A stretch of 64,000 bases of DNA. Origin: Canna indica (lineage: Eukaryota; Streptophyta; Magnoliopsida; Zingiberales; Cannaceae). This document shows, one piece after another, positions 46,276 to 58,558 of the stretch. The stretch covers positions 40,912,001 through 40,976,000 of the forward strand of contig CP136891.1 of the NCBI GenBank assembly GCA_034359265.1, written 5' to 3'. Position numbers and translations under genes: made by a program. The notes below the pieces were generated by a model that worked only from the letters and a program-made list of their open reading frames with translations, was not told where the DNA came from and made no database searches. The first letter of the stretch is position 1. The number at the start of each line of letters is the position of its first letter.

Positions 46276-47732
46276 TGTGGGCGAAATGGCGACACTAGAG
46301 GGGGGGTGAATAGCTAATTTAATTAGCCTAAATCCACTTTTAATCGTTTGATAACTTGTTTAGGCAATTTACAATTCAATGATTATATGCAGAGGTGATA
46401 AATGATAAGGCAATTAAAACAAACAATAAAGCAATTTATAGTGGTTCGGCCCCAATGCCTAGTCCACTACCTAAGCACCCCGCTTAGGATTTCCAAACTA
46501 GATTTTACTAGATTAATTAGAGTTTCCTTACAACGAGGACTTTTCAACAGAAAGTCTTCGCTCTCCAACCGAATGCACTTCCACACCCGGAAGTATCCCG
46601 CCTTCCTACCGAGAGCACTTTCCCACCTCAACCTAAGGGACAACTAGAACTAATCCTAGTATTCACTAAGTATACACAAGTGGCTTTACTCCTTCTACAC
46701 CAAGGATACCACTTCACAAACAAGACCTAACAACCTAGGTCTTACAAACTCAAATTCAAATAAAACGTTCAAATAAATGGTAAAATTACAATCAAAAGAG
46801 CTAAGAATAAAACCAATATTAAACGCTCTTTTGCAAGCCTTTGACGTCTTCAACTCGTCAAGCGGTAGCGCTTGATCAACACCCGAATTGAGCGAAGCTT
46901 GTGCTCTTGAAAAAGATTGTCGCGGAAAGAAACAGGGCGCACTACAATTGATCGATTGGAAGGCTTGGATCTTCCCTTTGAATACTCAATAATTTATGTA
47001 AGAATCAAGGAAGAGCGTTAAAAGAATCATATGAGGGTATATTTATACCTTGCTGAAGAAATGGCTGCTCAACGGATAGAAAACTATCTGTTGCAGACCA
47101 CCGGTTGAATGGTCGGTCGACCGGTCAATCGACTGTTTCCTTTTTCCTTGTGGTCGGTCGACCGACGGGTCAATCGCCCAAATGCAAAAACATCGATCCC
47201 GATATTCGTTCGACCTGTCTTCGGGTATTAGCAGGTCGGTCGACCGACGGGTCGACCGACGGGTCGACCGACGGGTCGACCGCCCGAGTTGCTGCCCGTT
47301 TTGGGCTTCCATCGGTCGATCAACCAGTCGACCGAAGCAGCTCTGCTACTTTTTACCTTCATTCAGTCGACCGCTCAGTCGATCGAACCTAGGCTGAAGT
47401 TTATCTCTTCAGCCTATTTCTTCCGCGCTTCATTTCCGGGTTCCGGCTTTCAACGACCATCAACTTGGAGAGCTTTCAAGTGATCTTTGAGCCCGTCCAA
47501 TACGTCTTTGGTGCACGCATCGCTCTTCGAGAAGTTTCCGCAATGAACTCGAGCGCGACGATCAATGTCCTTCCGATTTCTGATTTCTCCGATTTTTTTG
47601 ACCGAGGACATCGAAGGCTAATTGATATGGAACCTGAAAGATATTCTCAATGAAATCATTAGTTCCATGTTTGTAATCATCAAAACCATCAAAACCGAGA
47701 TTAAGGCTAAGATTGAACACCTAAAGCCAACA
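46276..47732 (-). repeat. S-family LTR (shared by the gag fragment and S2)
   Basis: A 1,457-bp LTR, TGTGGGCGAAATGGCGACAC to CTAAAGCCAACA. The TATA box complement is 47040-47047. The palindrome cluster at about 47105-47390 includes three consecutive GACGGGTCGACC units (about 47243-47283). Left of it is a primer-binding site and right of it a polypurine tract, so on the minus strand it is the 3' LTR of S2 and the 5' LTR of the truncated element, a tandem arrangement. Confidence 0.9.
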
Positions 47733-50700
47733 ATCTCCCCTTTTTGATGATGACAAACATCCTTAAGAAAATATATAATCATTAAAGCACAAGGATATCA
47801 ACTAAGGGATTTCTCCCCCTATCAACATGCATATCTATGAGAATGAACTCCCCCTATCTATATGCATGGATTTCCTATATTTTCCTCCCCTTTACCTATA
47901 CTTTTCTCCCCTTTTTGACTATACATTTCTCCCCTTTTTGACATCAATCAAAAAGGGCAAGAAGGGTCTATCTATTCAAAGGGATGAAAGACAATTATTT
48001 TTTCATGAAGTTGAGACTCTAAAGATTTTTCATGAAACATGAAAATCTCAACCAAGGGATGGAAAACAAATGATTAATATGAAACAAAATCATACTTGAT
48101 ATGTTTAAAGCTAAATTTTTGAATTCAAGATAAGTCATGTATGTTCTCAAAATGAATATTGTTTCTTTGTCATGACATTTTTAAATTTTATTCAAACTTT
48201 CAGAATACAAAGATATAGTCATTTAAATCTTGTATATCAAGTTTGAAGTGAACCTAATGTCATTTGATCCAAATATGAACTTAGCATATTTTCATTTGAA
48301 ATAAGAATGAAAACATGAAGGTGCTAAGACTCAAGTTTTGCTATCTACTCATATTTTCTCAAACTTAGGCATCAAGACATTAAACATGAGATAATGGAAG
48401 TCTATGAATCAAGTTTGGGCTTAAGATGAAATTTTTAATTCACTTTGTTGACTTAGGTCAACCTATACTTAAATTTTTCAAAAATCAAACTTTTGAGTTT
48501 ATACAAAGTGATATTTTTGACAACAATTTTGAAACCAATTTGTTTGGACGAAATTTTTGATACCAATTATTGAATAGTCATTTCAGATGCATGTATCAAG
48601 TTACGTTTGAACTCAAAATGAATTTTCTAAGTTCATTTTTCATCCTATATTGTTTTCAAATAAACAAATGGATCCTAGCTATAATCCAAAATATCAAAAT
48701 CATTTCTAGAAATAATTTTACTCAATCAATAGTGTGAATGATATTAGAACCATAATCAAAATAGTGTACATGAGTTTTTATTGAAATTTTTGAAGAAAAA
48801 TCAAAGTATCAGAAAGATTAGCGTTTCAAGAATGATGATACTTTGTGTTTTGAGATCCAACTTCAAAAATTCACTTTAAATCTGATTCTTGATGAAACTT
48901 TTTGAATTTTTTACTGATAAAACTAGATTTTTCAGTGAATGTGTAGTTTCAAGAATCATCTAAAAATATTTTTATATATTTTTCTACAAATAACTAAAAT
49001 TTATACCAAATGTAGGTTGCAATGGTATTTTTGTAATTTTCAGTTATTCTTCAAAACTTGTTCAATTTTCATTCAAACTTTCATGACACCATAATGTGAT
49101 CATGTAAAGAGTATATGTCAAGTTTGAAATGAAAATTATGTCATTGAGTCAAGATATCAACCTAGCATGGTTTCATTCAAAACTAAACTAGTTTTTATGA
49201 AACTTGCTAAGTTTCAATCTTAATATTTACTCATGATTTTTCAAATTTAAACCTATGGATACCTAACATGAGTAAATCTAAACATGTTCCTCAAATATAA
49301 ATTAAAAATGAGACCTTTAAGTCAACTTGTTGACTTGGGTCAACTAGGTTCAAAAAATGTAATCATGAATTAACATCTATTGTCATTTTATCCATATCCA
49401 TATGAATTTTTCACTCTAAATGCATGGAAATATGTCATACCTATTTCTAAACATGTTTATGAAGTTTGGACTTAAAATCAAGTGTCCAAGTCAATTTGTT
49501 GAGTTGGGTCAAACCTTTTAAGCTTAAGTCCACTAATGTGATCTAGTTATCACATTTTCATCTATACATGAATTTTCAAGATTGAACACCTAGAGTCATA
49601 TCATGTGTGTCTAAACATGTTTGTTTGATGTTTACTCAAAATGAGATCTCTAATATGAGTTTTAACCTTGAGTAAGTTTCATTCAATCAATATATCATGA
49701 AATTGCCTAAGTTATCAAAATCAAATACCACTTTCCTACTCATGAAATCTCATACATATATCATGCAATATCAATCATGAGTATAGAGACATCATTAAAC
49801 ATGAAAATTCAATTATTTTTCAAAGATTTTTGCAAAATAAAATTCATATCTTTTTCTTGAAAATTTGCCCAACTTTTTCATTTCCTTTTTCATTTTCTTT
49901 TAGATAGCATATCCCTCCAATTCTTAGCTTGCAAGTAGGCTTCATTAGTATCATAATGAAATAATAAGACTACTAGCAAGCTAATATACTAAGTAGCAAA
50001 GATTTAATGCAAAGTTTCAAATAAAAACCTTAACCTATGCTAGATAGTAGAGATTCATTTTAAATGAAAGATTTTACCATAATATCAAAATGAACCTAAG
50101 AGATCTTAAGATGTGAACTATTTGAGCTAGGGATAAGATCTCTAAGCATGTTTAACTAGTTTGGACTTAAAAGAATATCTCTAGTATCAACCTAGAGCAA
50201 GTTTCATTTGACGAAATTTGCCTAAGTGCTACTATTCTACCTACTCATGAAAATTCAAGGGTTTGACATGCAATTCTAATCATGACAATAGAGATATAGT
50301 TTGAGCTTAAACATTGAGGTATAACACTAAGATTTTAAATTTATCAAAGTTATACCCTATTCATGATAATTTAGCCAAACTAATTCTTTTCTTCCTAATT
50401 AGCCATACTTATAACTTGCAAGTAAGCTACACTAATATTTTTAAAGAAAATATAGCTACTTAGCAAGCTAACACAACCAAAAAGCAAAGAGAAGCATTAA
50501 GTATCATTATCAAATACCACTTTGCTAAATGGTTTCAAATTCGTTTAAAAATAAAATCGAGTGATATCAAAATGAATTTTAAGAGATCACAAGCATAATA
50601 ACTGAAAAATATAATCTCCAACCCTTCCTATTGGTTGAAAACTGAAAGGCCACAATGTGCTTGCGATTTAGAATCGCAAGGTCGCTTAGGCCCATTACAG

Positions 50701-50985
50701 GCCATCTGGGTCTCCGAGGAGACCGGGAAATCAAAAATCAAAAACATTTTTGAAATATATTAAGAGCGGGGGAATCAACTAATATTAAGCATATATCAAC
50801 TCCAACTATAATCTTAAGCAATGGGATATAGGAGATGATACCAAAATGTTTGATGCCAATTTTACCATCGGCATCTAGTCTAGACAAAGACTTTGAAGTT
50901 GCAACCATGTAGGGATCCTTCCTTCAACTCATTGGTCAACTTCAATTCTTCAATCTCTCACCCTTGTGTGGTAGCTCCCCCTATA
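47733..50985 (-). other. S2 multiple polypurine tracts and non-coding interior
   Basis: Purine tracts (plus-strand CTCCCC blocks) lie at about 47735, 47815, 47849, 47887, 47905 and 47930. The remaining 3 kb aligns by eye with S1 18411-21436, including three palindromic GTTGACTTRGGTCAA sites (48447-48462, 49329-49344, 49498-49513; the last has GAG for GAC) and the CCTTCCTATTGGTTGAAAAC word near gag. No coding frame is present. Confidence 0.75.
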
Positions 50986-51306
50986 ATAGAATATGAGACC
51001 TTTGGTACCCAAAGTGTCTTAACAACACTAAGGTTCACTTTGAAAGCACAATCATATATGGCATGCCCATAAATACCACAACAAAAATAATGTCCATTAA
51101 ATTTCTTTTTGTTTTTGTTATGAACATGAGATTTATTTTTAGAATACTTGTTATTTGAGCTAGGATGAGCATGAGCATTCTTAAAAGATACATTCTTCTT
51201 TTGAGCATGAGGTTTAGTTGTAGAATGCTTGATATGAGTAGCATGATGTGCATAAGCATTCTTGAAAGAAACATTTGCATTTTTAGAATTCTTAAAGGAA
51301 GAATTA
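50986..51306 (-). pseudogene. gag: S2 gag, C-terminal part
   Basis: Across small frameshifts the minus strand gives NAHAHPSS-type His/Asn/Lys-rich sequence, NKKKFNGHYFCCGIYGHAIYDC (zinc knuckle 2, near 51040-51105) and KTLWVPKVSYS. It is the counterpart of residues 340-483 of the S1 Gag. The frame is cut by CACTA-2 at 51306/51307. Confidence 0.8.
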
Positions 51307-51324
51307 CACTACTAGAAACTTGAT

Positions 51325-51610
51325 CTTCAGCAACGGCTATCAGCAACGGCCGCTCAAGCCGTTGCTATTTGCAACGGCATTCTTACGGCCGCCCGAGCCG
51401 TTGCAGATATCTGTATCTGCAACGGCGTTCTAACGGAAAACCGAGCCGTTGCAGATTATTTTAACTATCAGCAACGGCTTTCATATGGAAAGGCGAGCCG
51501 TTGCTGATGTTTTAATTTTCAACAATGGCTTACTAACGGATAAGTGAGCCGTTGCTGATGATAACTTATCAGCAACGGCGTTCTAACGGGCGAGTGAGCC
51601 GTTGCTGATA
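51325..51610. repeat. CACTA-2 left subterminal array (AGCAACGGC motifs)
   Basis: About twelve copies of AGCAACGGC or TGCAACGGC and the complement GCCGTTGCT alternate with TCTAACGG words at about 50-bp periods, so each period can pair as a hairpin. Such arrays are the expected TnpA binding sites of CACTA elements. Confidence 0.88.
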
Positions 51611-51621
51611 AGTTTATATAG
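51611..51621 (+). promoter_or_regulatory. CACTA-2 TATA box
   Basis: AGTTTATATAGGG follows directly after the last subterminal motif and precedes a GC-rich leader with CCG/CTG runs. The same box at the same place occurs in CACTA-3 (61859-61868). A splice donor-like CCG|GTATGT lies near 51747, giving a plausible non-coding first exon. Confidence 0.7.
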
Positions 51622-52036
51622 GGCACGCTCTCGCGCCCGACCCTTCTTCCTCCCGCTGCTGCCGCCGCCGCTCCTGCCGACGCCTCTCGCCGCTGCTGCC
51701 GCTGCTGCTGACGCCGACGCCTCTCGCCGCCGCTGCCGCTGCTGCCGGTATGTTGATCGACCGACCGGCTCTCACTATGTTTCGGCCGGAGAGGTTAAAA
51801 TCCGGCCGAAACCCTATTTCTAGGGTTTCGGCCGGCGGCGGTCGGCCAATGGCCGCCGCCGGACCTTCTACAGTGGCCGGACAGTGTGTCCGGCCACTGT
51901 ACGCCGGCGCCGGAGGGTGGACTCCAGCGCCGGAATATATATATATATTATTGTTTTGAAATTGTTAATTAATTATTTTATAATTGTTAATTAATTGTTT
52001 AATTTGTTAGATTAATTATTAGGGTTTAGATTAATT

Positions 52037-52306
52037 TCGGACGCGCGCCGGAATCGTCCACTTCGGACGCGCGCCGGAATCGTCCAATTTGGACTCGCGC
52101 CGAAATCGTCCACTTCGGACGCGCGCCAGAATTGTCCAATTCGGATTCGCGCCGGAATCGTCCACTTCGGACGCGCGCCGGAATCATCCAATTCGGACTC
52201 GCGCAGGAATCGTCCACTTCGGACGCGCGCCGGATTCGTCCAATTCGGACTCGCGCCGGAATCGTCCACTTCGGACGTGCGCCGAAATCGTCCAATATGG
52301 ACTCGA
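52037..52306. repeat. 26-bp minisatellite in the CACTA-2 leader
   Basis: About ten tandem 26-bp units of the type GGACGCGCGCCGGAATCGTC plus CACTTC, alternating with a GGACTCGCGCCGGAATCGTC plus CAATTC variant so that a 52-bp higher-order unit appears. Open frames on both strands here (for example 52012-52340) are produced by the repeat. Confidence 0.9.
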
Positions 52307-52471
52307 ACTGTCTCGAAACATTTAGAAAATAATCATCCATCCGACGAGTTGATATGTTTCACGTACGCATCGACGAATCGGATATGATTTAGCAAAACCT
52401 TAGATCCGTTCGGGAATTGTATGTTCGTGTAAAAGAAGTAGATGATCTTTTATACGACGTACAATTCTTGA

Positions 52472-52720
52472 ATTGTCCCTGATTGGATAATTTGGGAATA
52501 TAGTTATTTGTACTGTACTTACATTTTTATTTTAACTGTTAACTAATTATTCTAAAATTCGGCAACATCTCTCTTGTTCTCCGATACGCGCCCAGATGAT
52601 ATGCGTATTCGGAGAACTGTAGGGAGATGCTGTCGAAATTTAGAATAATTAGTTAACAGTTAAAATAAAAACGTATGTGCAGTACGAATAACATAAATCC
52701 CGAATGGAATAGGACAATCT
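52472..52720. repeat. Long inverted repeat (about 120-bp arms) upstream of tnpD
   Basis: The left arm (about 52472-52590) and the reverse complement of the right arm (about 52602-52720) match over most of their length. Shared runs include TTTTTATTTTAACTGTTAAC, TAATTATTCTAAA and GTTCTCCGA. The loop is roughly 12 bases around 52590-52602. Identity is high but not perfect. It lies in the leader or first intron of tnpD, and is absent from CACTA-3. Confidence 0.88.
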
Positions 52721-52766
52721 CACCTAAAGACATTAACCAAAGAAATTGTCATTGATTGACAGAATC

Positions 52767-55700
52767 ATGTCGGCTGATCGAAGTTGGATGTACCGACGTC
52801 TTGATCGTGGAGTTTTAACGAATGAGTTTCGATTAGGCGTAACGTACTTCCTAAATTTCGCCTATTCGAATCGGAATTTCGTTAGCATGGGTGATCAAAT
52901 CCGATGTCCGTGCCGCATTTGTTCAAATGGATGATTTTTTGATCGGGAGACTGTCACTCTGCATCTATATAGCAAAGGATTTGCACCAAGATATTTTCTA
53001 TGGACTTGTCACGGGGAGTCACGCGAAGTCGGGACGTCGAGCAATCCTGTCGTTCAGACATATGGTGAATCTTCATCTGCTGGTGCTTCTTCATCCAGTC
53101 AATGTAATCCCTATAGAACTATGATACTTGATAGTCTTGGGGGTCAATTCCGCCTGAATGATAATGTTGATTGGCCAGATCTTCAGACATCAGTCCCACC
53201 AGATACTACAGCGGTTGATATCACAGAAGTAGGGGCTGCGGTAGAGATTGAATTATCGAAGAAAGAAGCTGCAGAATTTTACGAGATGTTGAAAGCTGCC
53301 GATGAACCTTTGTATGAGAATTGTCCTAAATACACTAGGTTTTCAGCAATGACACAGCTCTTAAACATCAAGGCCGATTGTAATATCAGCGGAGTTGCGT
53401 ATGATCGGATTGCTGGATTGATTAATGGAATGCTGCCTACTGATAACAAGTTTGAGCCTACTTTTTATAAGACTAAAAAGCTGATGAGAAAATTGGGGCT
53501 TGGGTACGAAAAAATACACGCGTGCCAAAATAACTGCATTTTATATTATAAAGAAAATATGCAGTTGAATAAATGCCCTGTATGTCAACACCCTCGTTAC
53601 AAGGAGAAGAAATCGGTCCGACAGAAAAATATCCCGTTTAAGGTGCTTCGGTATTTTCCACTAACACCGAGGCTTCAAAGATTATTCATGTCGGAAAAGA
53701 CAGCCCCCTACATGAGTTGGCATGCAAGAAGTCGTGATGATACAGTAATGACTCATCCATCTGACAGTGAAGCATGGAAACATTTGGATACATGTTATCC
53801 TTCATTTGCTATGGATACTAGAAATATCAGATTGGGATTGTGCACAGATGGTTTTAATCCGTTTGGACATTCTACAACTCCTTATTCAGTTTGGCCAGTG
53901 CTGCTGACAGTTTATAATTTGCCACCGTCAATGTGCATGAAAGATGAATTTATTTATCTTTCGATGATTATTCCGGGTCCTAAGGGTCCGCGAAAAGAAA
54001 TTGACATATTTCTCAGACCCTTGATAGATGAATTGAAAACATTGTGGACTGAGGGAGCTGTCACTTATGATTGTCATCGGAAGCAAAACTTCAATTTAAA
54101 GGCCGCGGTCTTATGGACAATCAATGATTTCCCCGCGTACGGCATGTTGTCGGGTTGGAGCACTCACGGCCGACTCTCTTGCCCGTATTGTATGGAACAC
54201 TCTAAATCAATCAGTCTTCAGAACGGACGAAAAATCTCATTCTTTGATTGTCATCGTCGATTCCTACCGGTTCATCACCAGTATCGAAGGAATCGTAATA
54301 AATTTACTAAGGGCAGAGTCGAAAGAGATGGGCCACCACCGATGTTGTCTGGTGAACAAATGTTAGCACGTGTTTCAGCACTTCCAGATATAGTATTTGG
54401 TCGCAATGAAAGAGTGTCAGGTTTTGGCCAAACACACAACTGGTTGAAAAAAAGTATCTTTTGGGAATTGCCCTATTGGAGTTCATTATTGATTCGACAT
54501 AATTTAGATGTCATGCACATTGAAAAAAATGTGTTTGATAATATTTTCAACACTGTGATGGATATTTCTGGAAAAACTAAAGATAATGTCAAAGCCCGAC
54601 ATGATCTGAAAATACTTTGTAAAAGACCAGAGTTGGAGTTACAAGAGGTCAACGGACGATATCTGAAACCGAAGGCCCTATATGTGTTAAATAAACAACA
54701 GATCAAAGATGTTTGTCAATGGGTAAAAGAACTCAGATTACCCGATGGATATGCTTCAAACTTATCTCGATGTGTGAACGTCGATGATTGCAAAATATCA
54801 GGGATGAAGAGCCATGATTGTCATGTATTCATGCAGAGATTACTTCCGATCGCATTTCGAGATCTTCTACCTGATAATATTTGGGGTCCGTTGACTGAAT
54901 TAAGTATGTTTTTTAGAAGCATCTGTGCAAATGTCCTTCGAGTCGAAGATATGTCAACACTTGAAAATAATATTGTTGAAATCATATGCAAGCTGGAGCA
55001 GTTTTTCCCTCCTGCATTTTTTGACTCGATGGAGCATCTACCGATACACTTGGCATACGAGGCACGAGTTGGTGGCCCCGTTCAATATCGTTGGATGTAC
55101 TTATTTGAAAGATACATGAATCGTCTGAAGAAAAAAGTAAAGAACACCGCAGCTGTTGAAGGATCAATATCTGAATCGTATATCATCCAAGAAATTTCAA
55201 CATTCTGCTCATTTTACTTTGAATCGACAGTACAGACAAGATTTGATCGTCTTCCACGTAACGACGACGGGGGTGTTCGACATTCAGATGGACGTTTAAA
55301 TATATTTTGTCACTCTGGTCGTGCTTTTGGTTCTCGTCCATCTCGATACTTAAGCGATGAAGAGTATCATTTGGCACACTTGTATGTATTACTCAATTGT
55401 CCAGAGATTGAACAATTCATTGAAATATTTGACATTGAGATGGTGCAAAAATACTCTATTCACAACGATCAAGAATTGGAGAGATTACGGAATCGTGATT
55501 TCCCTACTTGGATTCAGACTTACAGCAAAGATCACAGAGCTGAAATAGATGAAAAAATATTTGAGTTTGTTAGTGGACCGTCGCGACTTGTGTCGTGCTA
55601 TACCGGATATTTTGTTAACGGGTATAAATTTCACACGGTTGAATATTCATTTGCAAAGAAGACGATGAATGCTGGGGTCTGCGTGAAAGGGACAACCTAT

Positions 55701-56246
55701 GTTGAATGTGAGATGGATTTTTATGGACTGGTGGAAGAAGTGATAGAGTTGCACTACTTCGGCTTGAAATCAGTGATCCTATTTAGATGTCATTGGTTCG
55801 ATACAACAGAAAGGGGCATGAAAGTTCATCCAAAATACAAACTTGTTGAGGTTAATTACAAATCGAAATTGGCAGCAAATGAGCCTTTTATATTGGCATC
55901 ACAAGCCGAACAAGTATATTACGCGAAGTATTCGGCTCGAAATAAAGATAGAGCAGATTGGCGTGTAGTCTGTAAGACAAAAGGTAGAGGAAAAATTGAT
56001 CCGATAGTAGGAGAAAATGATCCTCCTGGTTTCTATCAAGAAGATGATCTTCCTGCTGTGGATCGTATTATTCCAATACTCGAGGATGCAGACACAACGT
56101 CAATTCAATTAGAAGTTGAATATGCTGATGATGACGATCATGAAATTGAGGAAGCTGGAGATGAAGAAGATGAAGAAGAGGAAGAAGAGGAAGAAGAGGA
56201 AGAAGAAGAAAAATTCGAAGACTATTATTCAGATGATGAAGAATAA
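52767..56246 (+). pseudogene. CACTA-2 tnpD transposase, single premature stop
   Basis: TnpD is the DDE transposase that cuts and joins CACTA ends. The ATG at 52767 follows a good acceptor (TTGACAG, ending 52762). The frame of 1,160 codons is continuous except for TGA at 52932-52934 (codon 56), between CRICSNG and FFDRETVTLHLYSKGF. Domains: transposase-associated domain (codons about 5-80, SWMYRRLDRGVLTNEF, CPCRICSN); Transposase_21 core (about 270-600) with CTDGFNPFG (Asp 361), NDFPAYG (Asp 454) and DVMHIEKN (Asp 581/Glu 586) as candidate acidic residues; DUF4218-like region (about 700-830, QYRWMYLFERYMNRLKKK); DUF4216-like region (about 975-1050, MDFYGLVEEVIELHYFGL); and an Asp/Glu-rich tail with a run of 13 Glu. 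One change could have inactivated it recently; readthrough or an alternative start downstream is possible. tnpA follows 75 bp later. Confidence 0.9.
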
Positions 56247-56321
56247 TTGTAAAGTATATATTTTATTAAATATATCTCTACTATTTATACAATAATCTGA
56301 TTATATGTCTGTTCGACAGAT

Positions 56322-57857
56322 ATGTCTGGTCGTGGTTATCGACGCAGGAGAGTTTCGGAGTCTCCGATCGGTGAGACTCCAGCACTTACTCATGCTGTTG
56401 ATCCTCCTGTTGCGGATCCTCATTCCGATGATACTGCCGAGGCTAGTACATCCAGACGTAGGCGGCCACGCGGGCCGAACAGGTGGCAGCCTCCACCAGC
56501 CACAGAGTCACGTAGATTGATTAGCGTGATTGGGGAGCGGTAATATATCATGAATTATGAATCATTACAAATTCATTATATCATAATATAATATTAAAAT
56601 TTATTTTTGTTGTGCAGGTTCGAGCAAGAAGAAGTGCCGAGGAGCATTTCTTCTACTATTCGACGATACATGCACGGGGCATGGCCTACGTGGTCTCACG
56701 TGCCTAGCGAGCACGTCGACATGTTATGGCGCGAGTTTGAGGCACGTATTATTATTATTTTTTACATGCATGATGATATATTAATATTGGTACTGATATT
56801 ATTATTTTGCAGGCTCGCTATACATGGGCCGAGGACCAGAGACCCTTCATTTACGCTGCCTGGGAGGCTATTTCCCGGGCAAGGTACAACGGGCAACTGG
56901 GGCAGGCTCGGTCCCAAGCGATGGCCCGAGCTGGGACCACTAACATCGCGGAGACTCGGGGATACGGCCCCGGTTGGATTACTCCGGATATATGGGACCA
57001 GCTCATGGGGATATGGTCGACGGATCGATGGCAGGAGGTTTCTCGGAATGCGGCTAGAAATCGCATGTCGGGAGGAGCAGCGCGTCACACCGGCGGCTCT
57101 GTTGCATTTGCAGTGCACGCAAACCGTATGGTAAGTATATCTTTTAATTATATATTTTATTTGTTATTATGTGTACTAATTAATGTATTTGTTTTGTAAA
57201 TGTAGACGACGGTGTCGGATGACGGGACTGTCCAGCGACCCTCCCCGATGGCGGTGTTCGAGCGGACTCACCGTCGAGCACATGGGACGGGGGAGTACAT
57301 CGACAACCGCGCTGCATACATTATGGTAATTATATATTTGTTTAAATTATTCATTATATATTTATAATTTAAGTTTTATGATAAATATTAAACAAAAAAT
57401 CAAACTCGAGTAGGAGACCTACAGCCAGACGGTGGTGCAGCGCGGGGGTACCCCCGAGGACTTTGACGCAGCATCGTGGGTCGAGGCCGCAGGTGGCTGG
57501 GACCATGGCCGCGTATATGGCTTCGCAGATAGTGGTCATGCGCGAGCCGTACTAGGGCCACTTGGGGCACCGACCCCTCCGGTCGCTGGTGAGCGACCGT
57601 CCACCTCTAGATCCAGTTATGATCATAGTAATAGGATAAGGACACTAGAGGAGACGGTCGCGCGTCAGACTGAGATGATGGAGCGTCAGAGTCAGACGAT
57701 GGCGAATATAGAAGCTATGCTACGCAACTTGTCAGGTCATCCCGAACCAGTCATCTCTTCGGCATCATCTAATCCATCGTCCTCGAGTCAGTCCACGCCG
57801 GTGTACACTCAAGCGCTCCAGACCCCGCCATATAATCCAGACCATCCTCCATCTTGA
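56322..57857 (+). CDS. CACTA-2 tnpA (five exons, about 407 aa)
   Basis: TnpA-type proteins bind the subterminal motifs and assist transposition. Proposed exons are 56322-56539, 56618-56741, 56813-57130, 57206-57325 and 57414-57857, joining without a stop (408 codons including TGA). The N-terminus is Arg/Pro/Thr-rich (MSGRGYRRRRVSESPIGE). Exons 2-3 carry the plant transposase PF03004-like domain: RYMHGAWPTWSHVPSEHVDM, LWREFE joined to ARYTWAEDQRPFIYAAWEAI, and GPGWITPDIWDQLMGIWSTD. Exon 4 has MAVFERTHRRAHGTGEYIDN. Exon 5 has a coiled coil (RIRTLEETVARQTEMMERQS) and a Ser/Pro-rich end. Introns 1, 3 and 4 are GT-AG. Intron 2 keeps frame only if read as GC-AG (GAG|GCACGT), or else the exon border differs. 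The start lies just after an acceptor-like GTTCGACAG. Confidence 0.82.
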
Positions 57858-58154
57858 TCGTGAGATGTTTTGTTTGGATATTGAACTTGTTTAACTTATT
57901 TTGTTTGGATATTGATACTTCAATTTTGCATTTGAATTGTTTTTATACTATCGTGGATAATTATCAATATAAGTATAATTGTTTTGATGTATATATGTTG
58001 GTGTGTTTGTGATGTGTGAATGAATATGTATGAGGTGTTTGTGATGTGTGAATGAATGTGTGTATGAGGGTATGGGTGTGTGAGTTATGTATCAGATAAA
58101 TGTATCAATGTATCAATGGAAATTTGAAATTTTCAAATTTTCTGGTTGCAGGTA
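57858..58154 (+). other. CACTA-2 3' flank of tnpA
   Basis: AT-rich, with GTGTGTGAATGAATRTGTRTGAGG near-repeats at about 58005-58070. It probably holds the shared 3' untranslated region and polyadenylation sites. No coding frame is present. Confidence 0.5.
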
Positions 58155-58555
58155 TTCGTCATCAGCAACGGCTTTCCCACGGGCGTCCGTGGGAAAGCCG
58201 TTGCTAAAAGTGTATCGAAAGCCGTTGCTGATGACCTACAGCAACGGCTTAGCGACGGCGTTTTACTAACGGCGTTGCTACGGACTCAGCGGCCGTTGCT
58301 ATTAATGTTATCAGCAACGGCTCTGGGTCTGTGGCAAAACCGTTGCTGATAATAGTTTTAGCGACGGCCCGAGCGGCCGTTGCTGATAATGTTTTGAGCG
58401 ACGGCCCGAGCAGCCGTTGCTGATCCGTTGCTAAGTCATCAGCAACGCGACTTTCTGTCACGGCTCTATTGCAACGGCTCAGCCGTTGCTGATGCTCTTC
58501 AGCAACGGCTCAGCAACGGCATCAGCCGTTGCTGATGACCATTTTTCTAGTAGTG
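58155..58555. repeat. CACTA-2 right subterminal array and terminal repeat
   Basis: About fifteen AGCAACGGC / GCCGTTGCT motifs, more densely spaced than on the left. Several are arranged as perfect hairpins, for example GCAACGGCTTTCCCACGG facing CCGTGGGAAAGCCGTTGC at 58165-58204. The array ends in the TAGTAGTG terminus. Confidence 0.88.
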
Positions 58556-58558
58556 TTA

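Larger units (their letters stand above)
51307..58555 (+). mobile_element. CACTA-2, near-intact CACTA transposon
   Basis: The ends are CACTACTAGAAACTTG and, at the right on the other strand, CACTACTAGAAAAATGG. The 3-bp duplication TTA flanks it (51304-51306, 58556-58558). Its 7,249 bp contain, in order: subterminal array, TATA box, GC-rich leader, 26-bp tandem repeats, a long hairpin, tnpD, tnpA and the right subterminal array. tnpD has one premature stop. tnpA is open with usable splice sites. It is much less decayed than its retroelement surroundings, so the insertion is recent. Confidence 0.96.

Noticed and set aside
51325..51610. Regularly spaced short repeats resembling a CRISPR array
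   Set aside because: The repeats alternate in orientation, spacers are not unique, and they lie at both ends of a transposon; they are CACTA subterminal motifs.
52012..52340. Arg/Trp-rich frames on both strands
   Set aside because: They arise from the 26-bp minisatellite; the repeat unit differs between copies.
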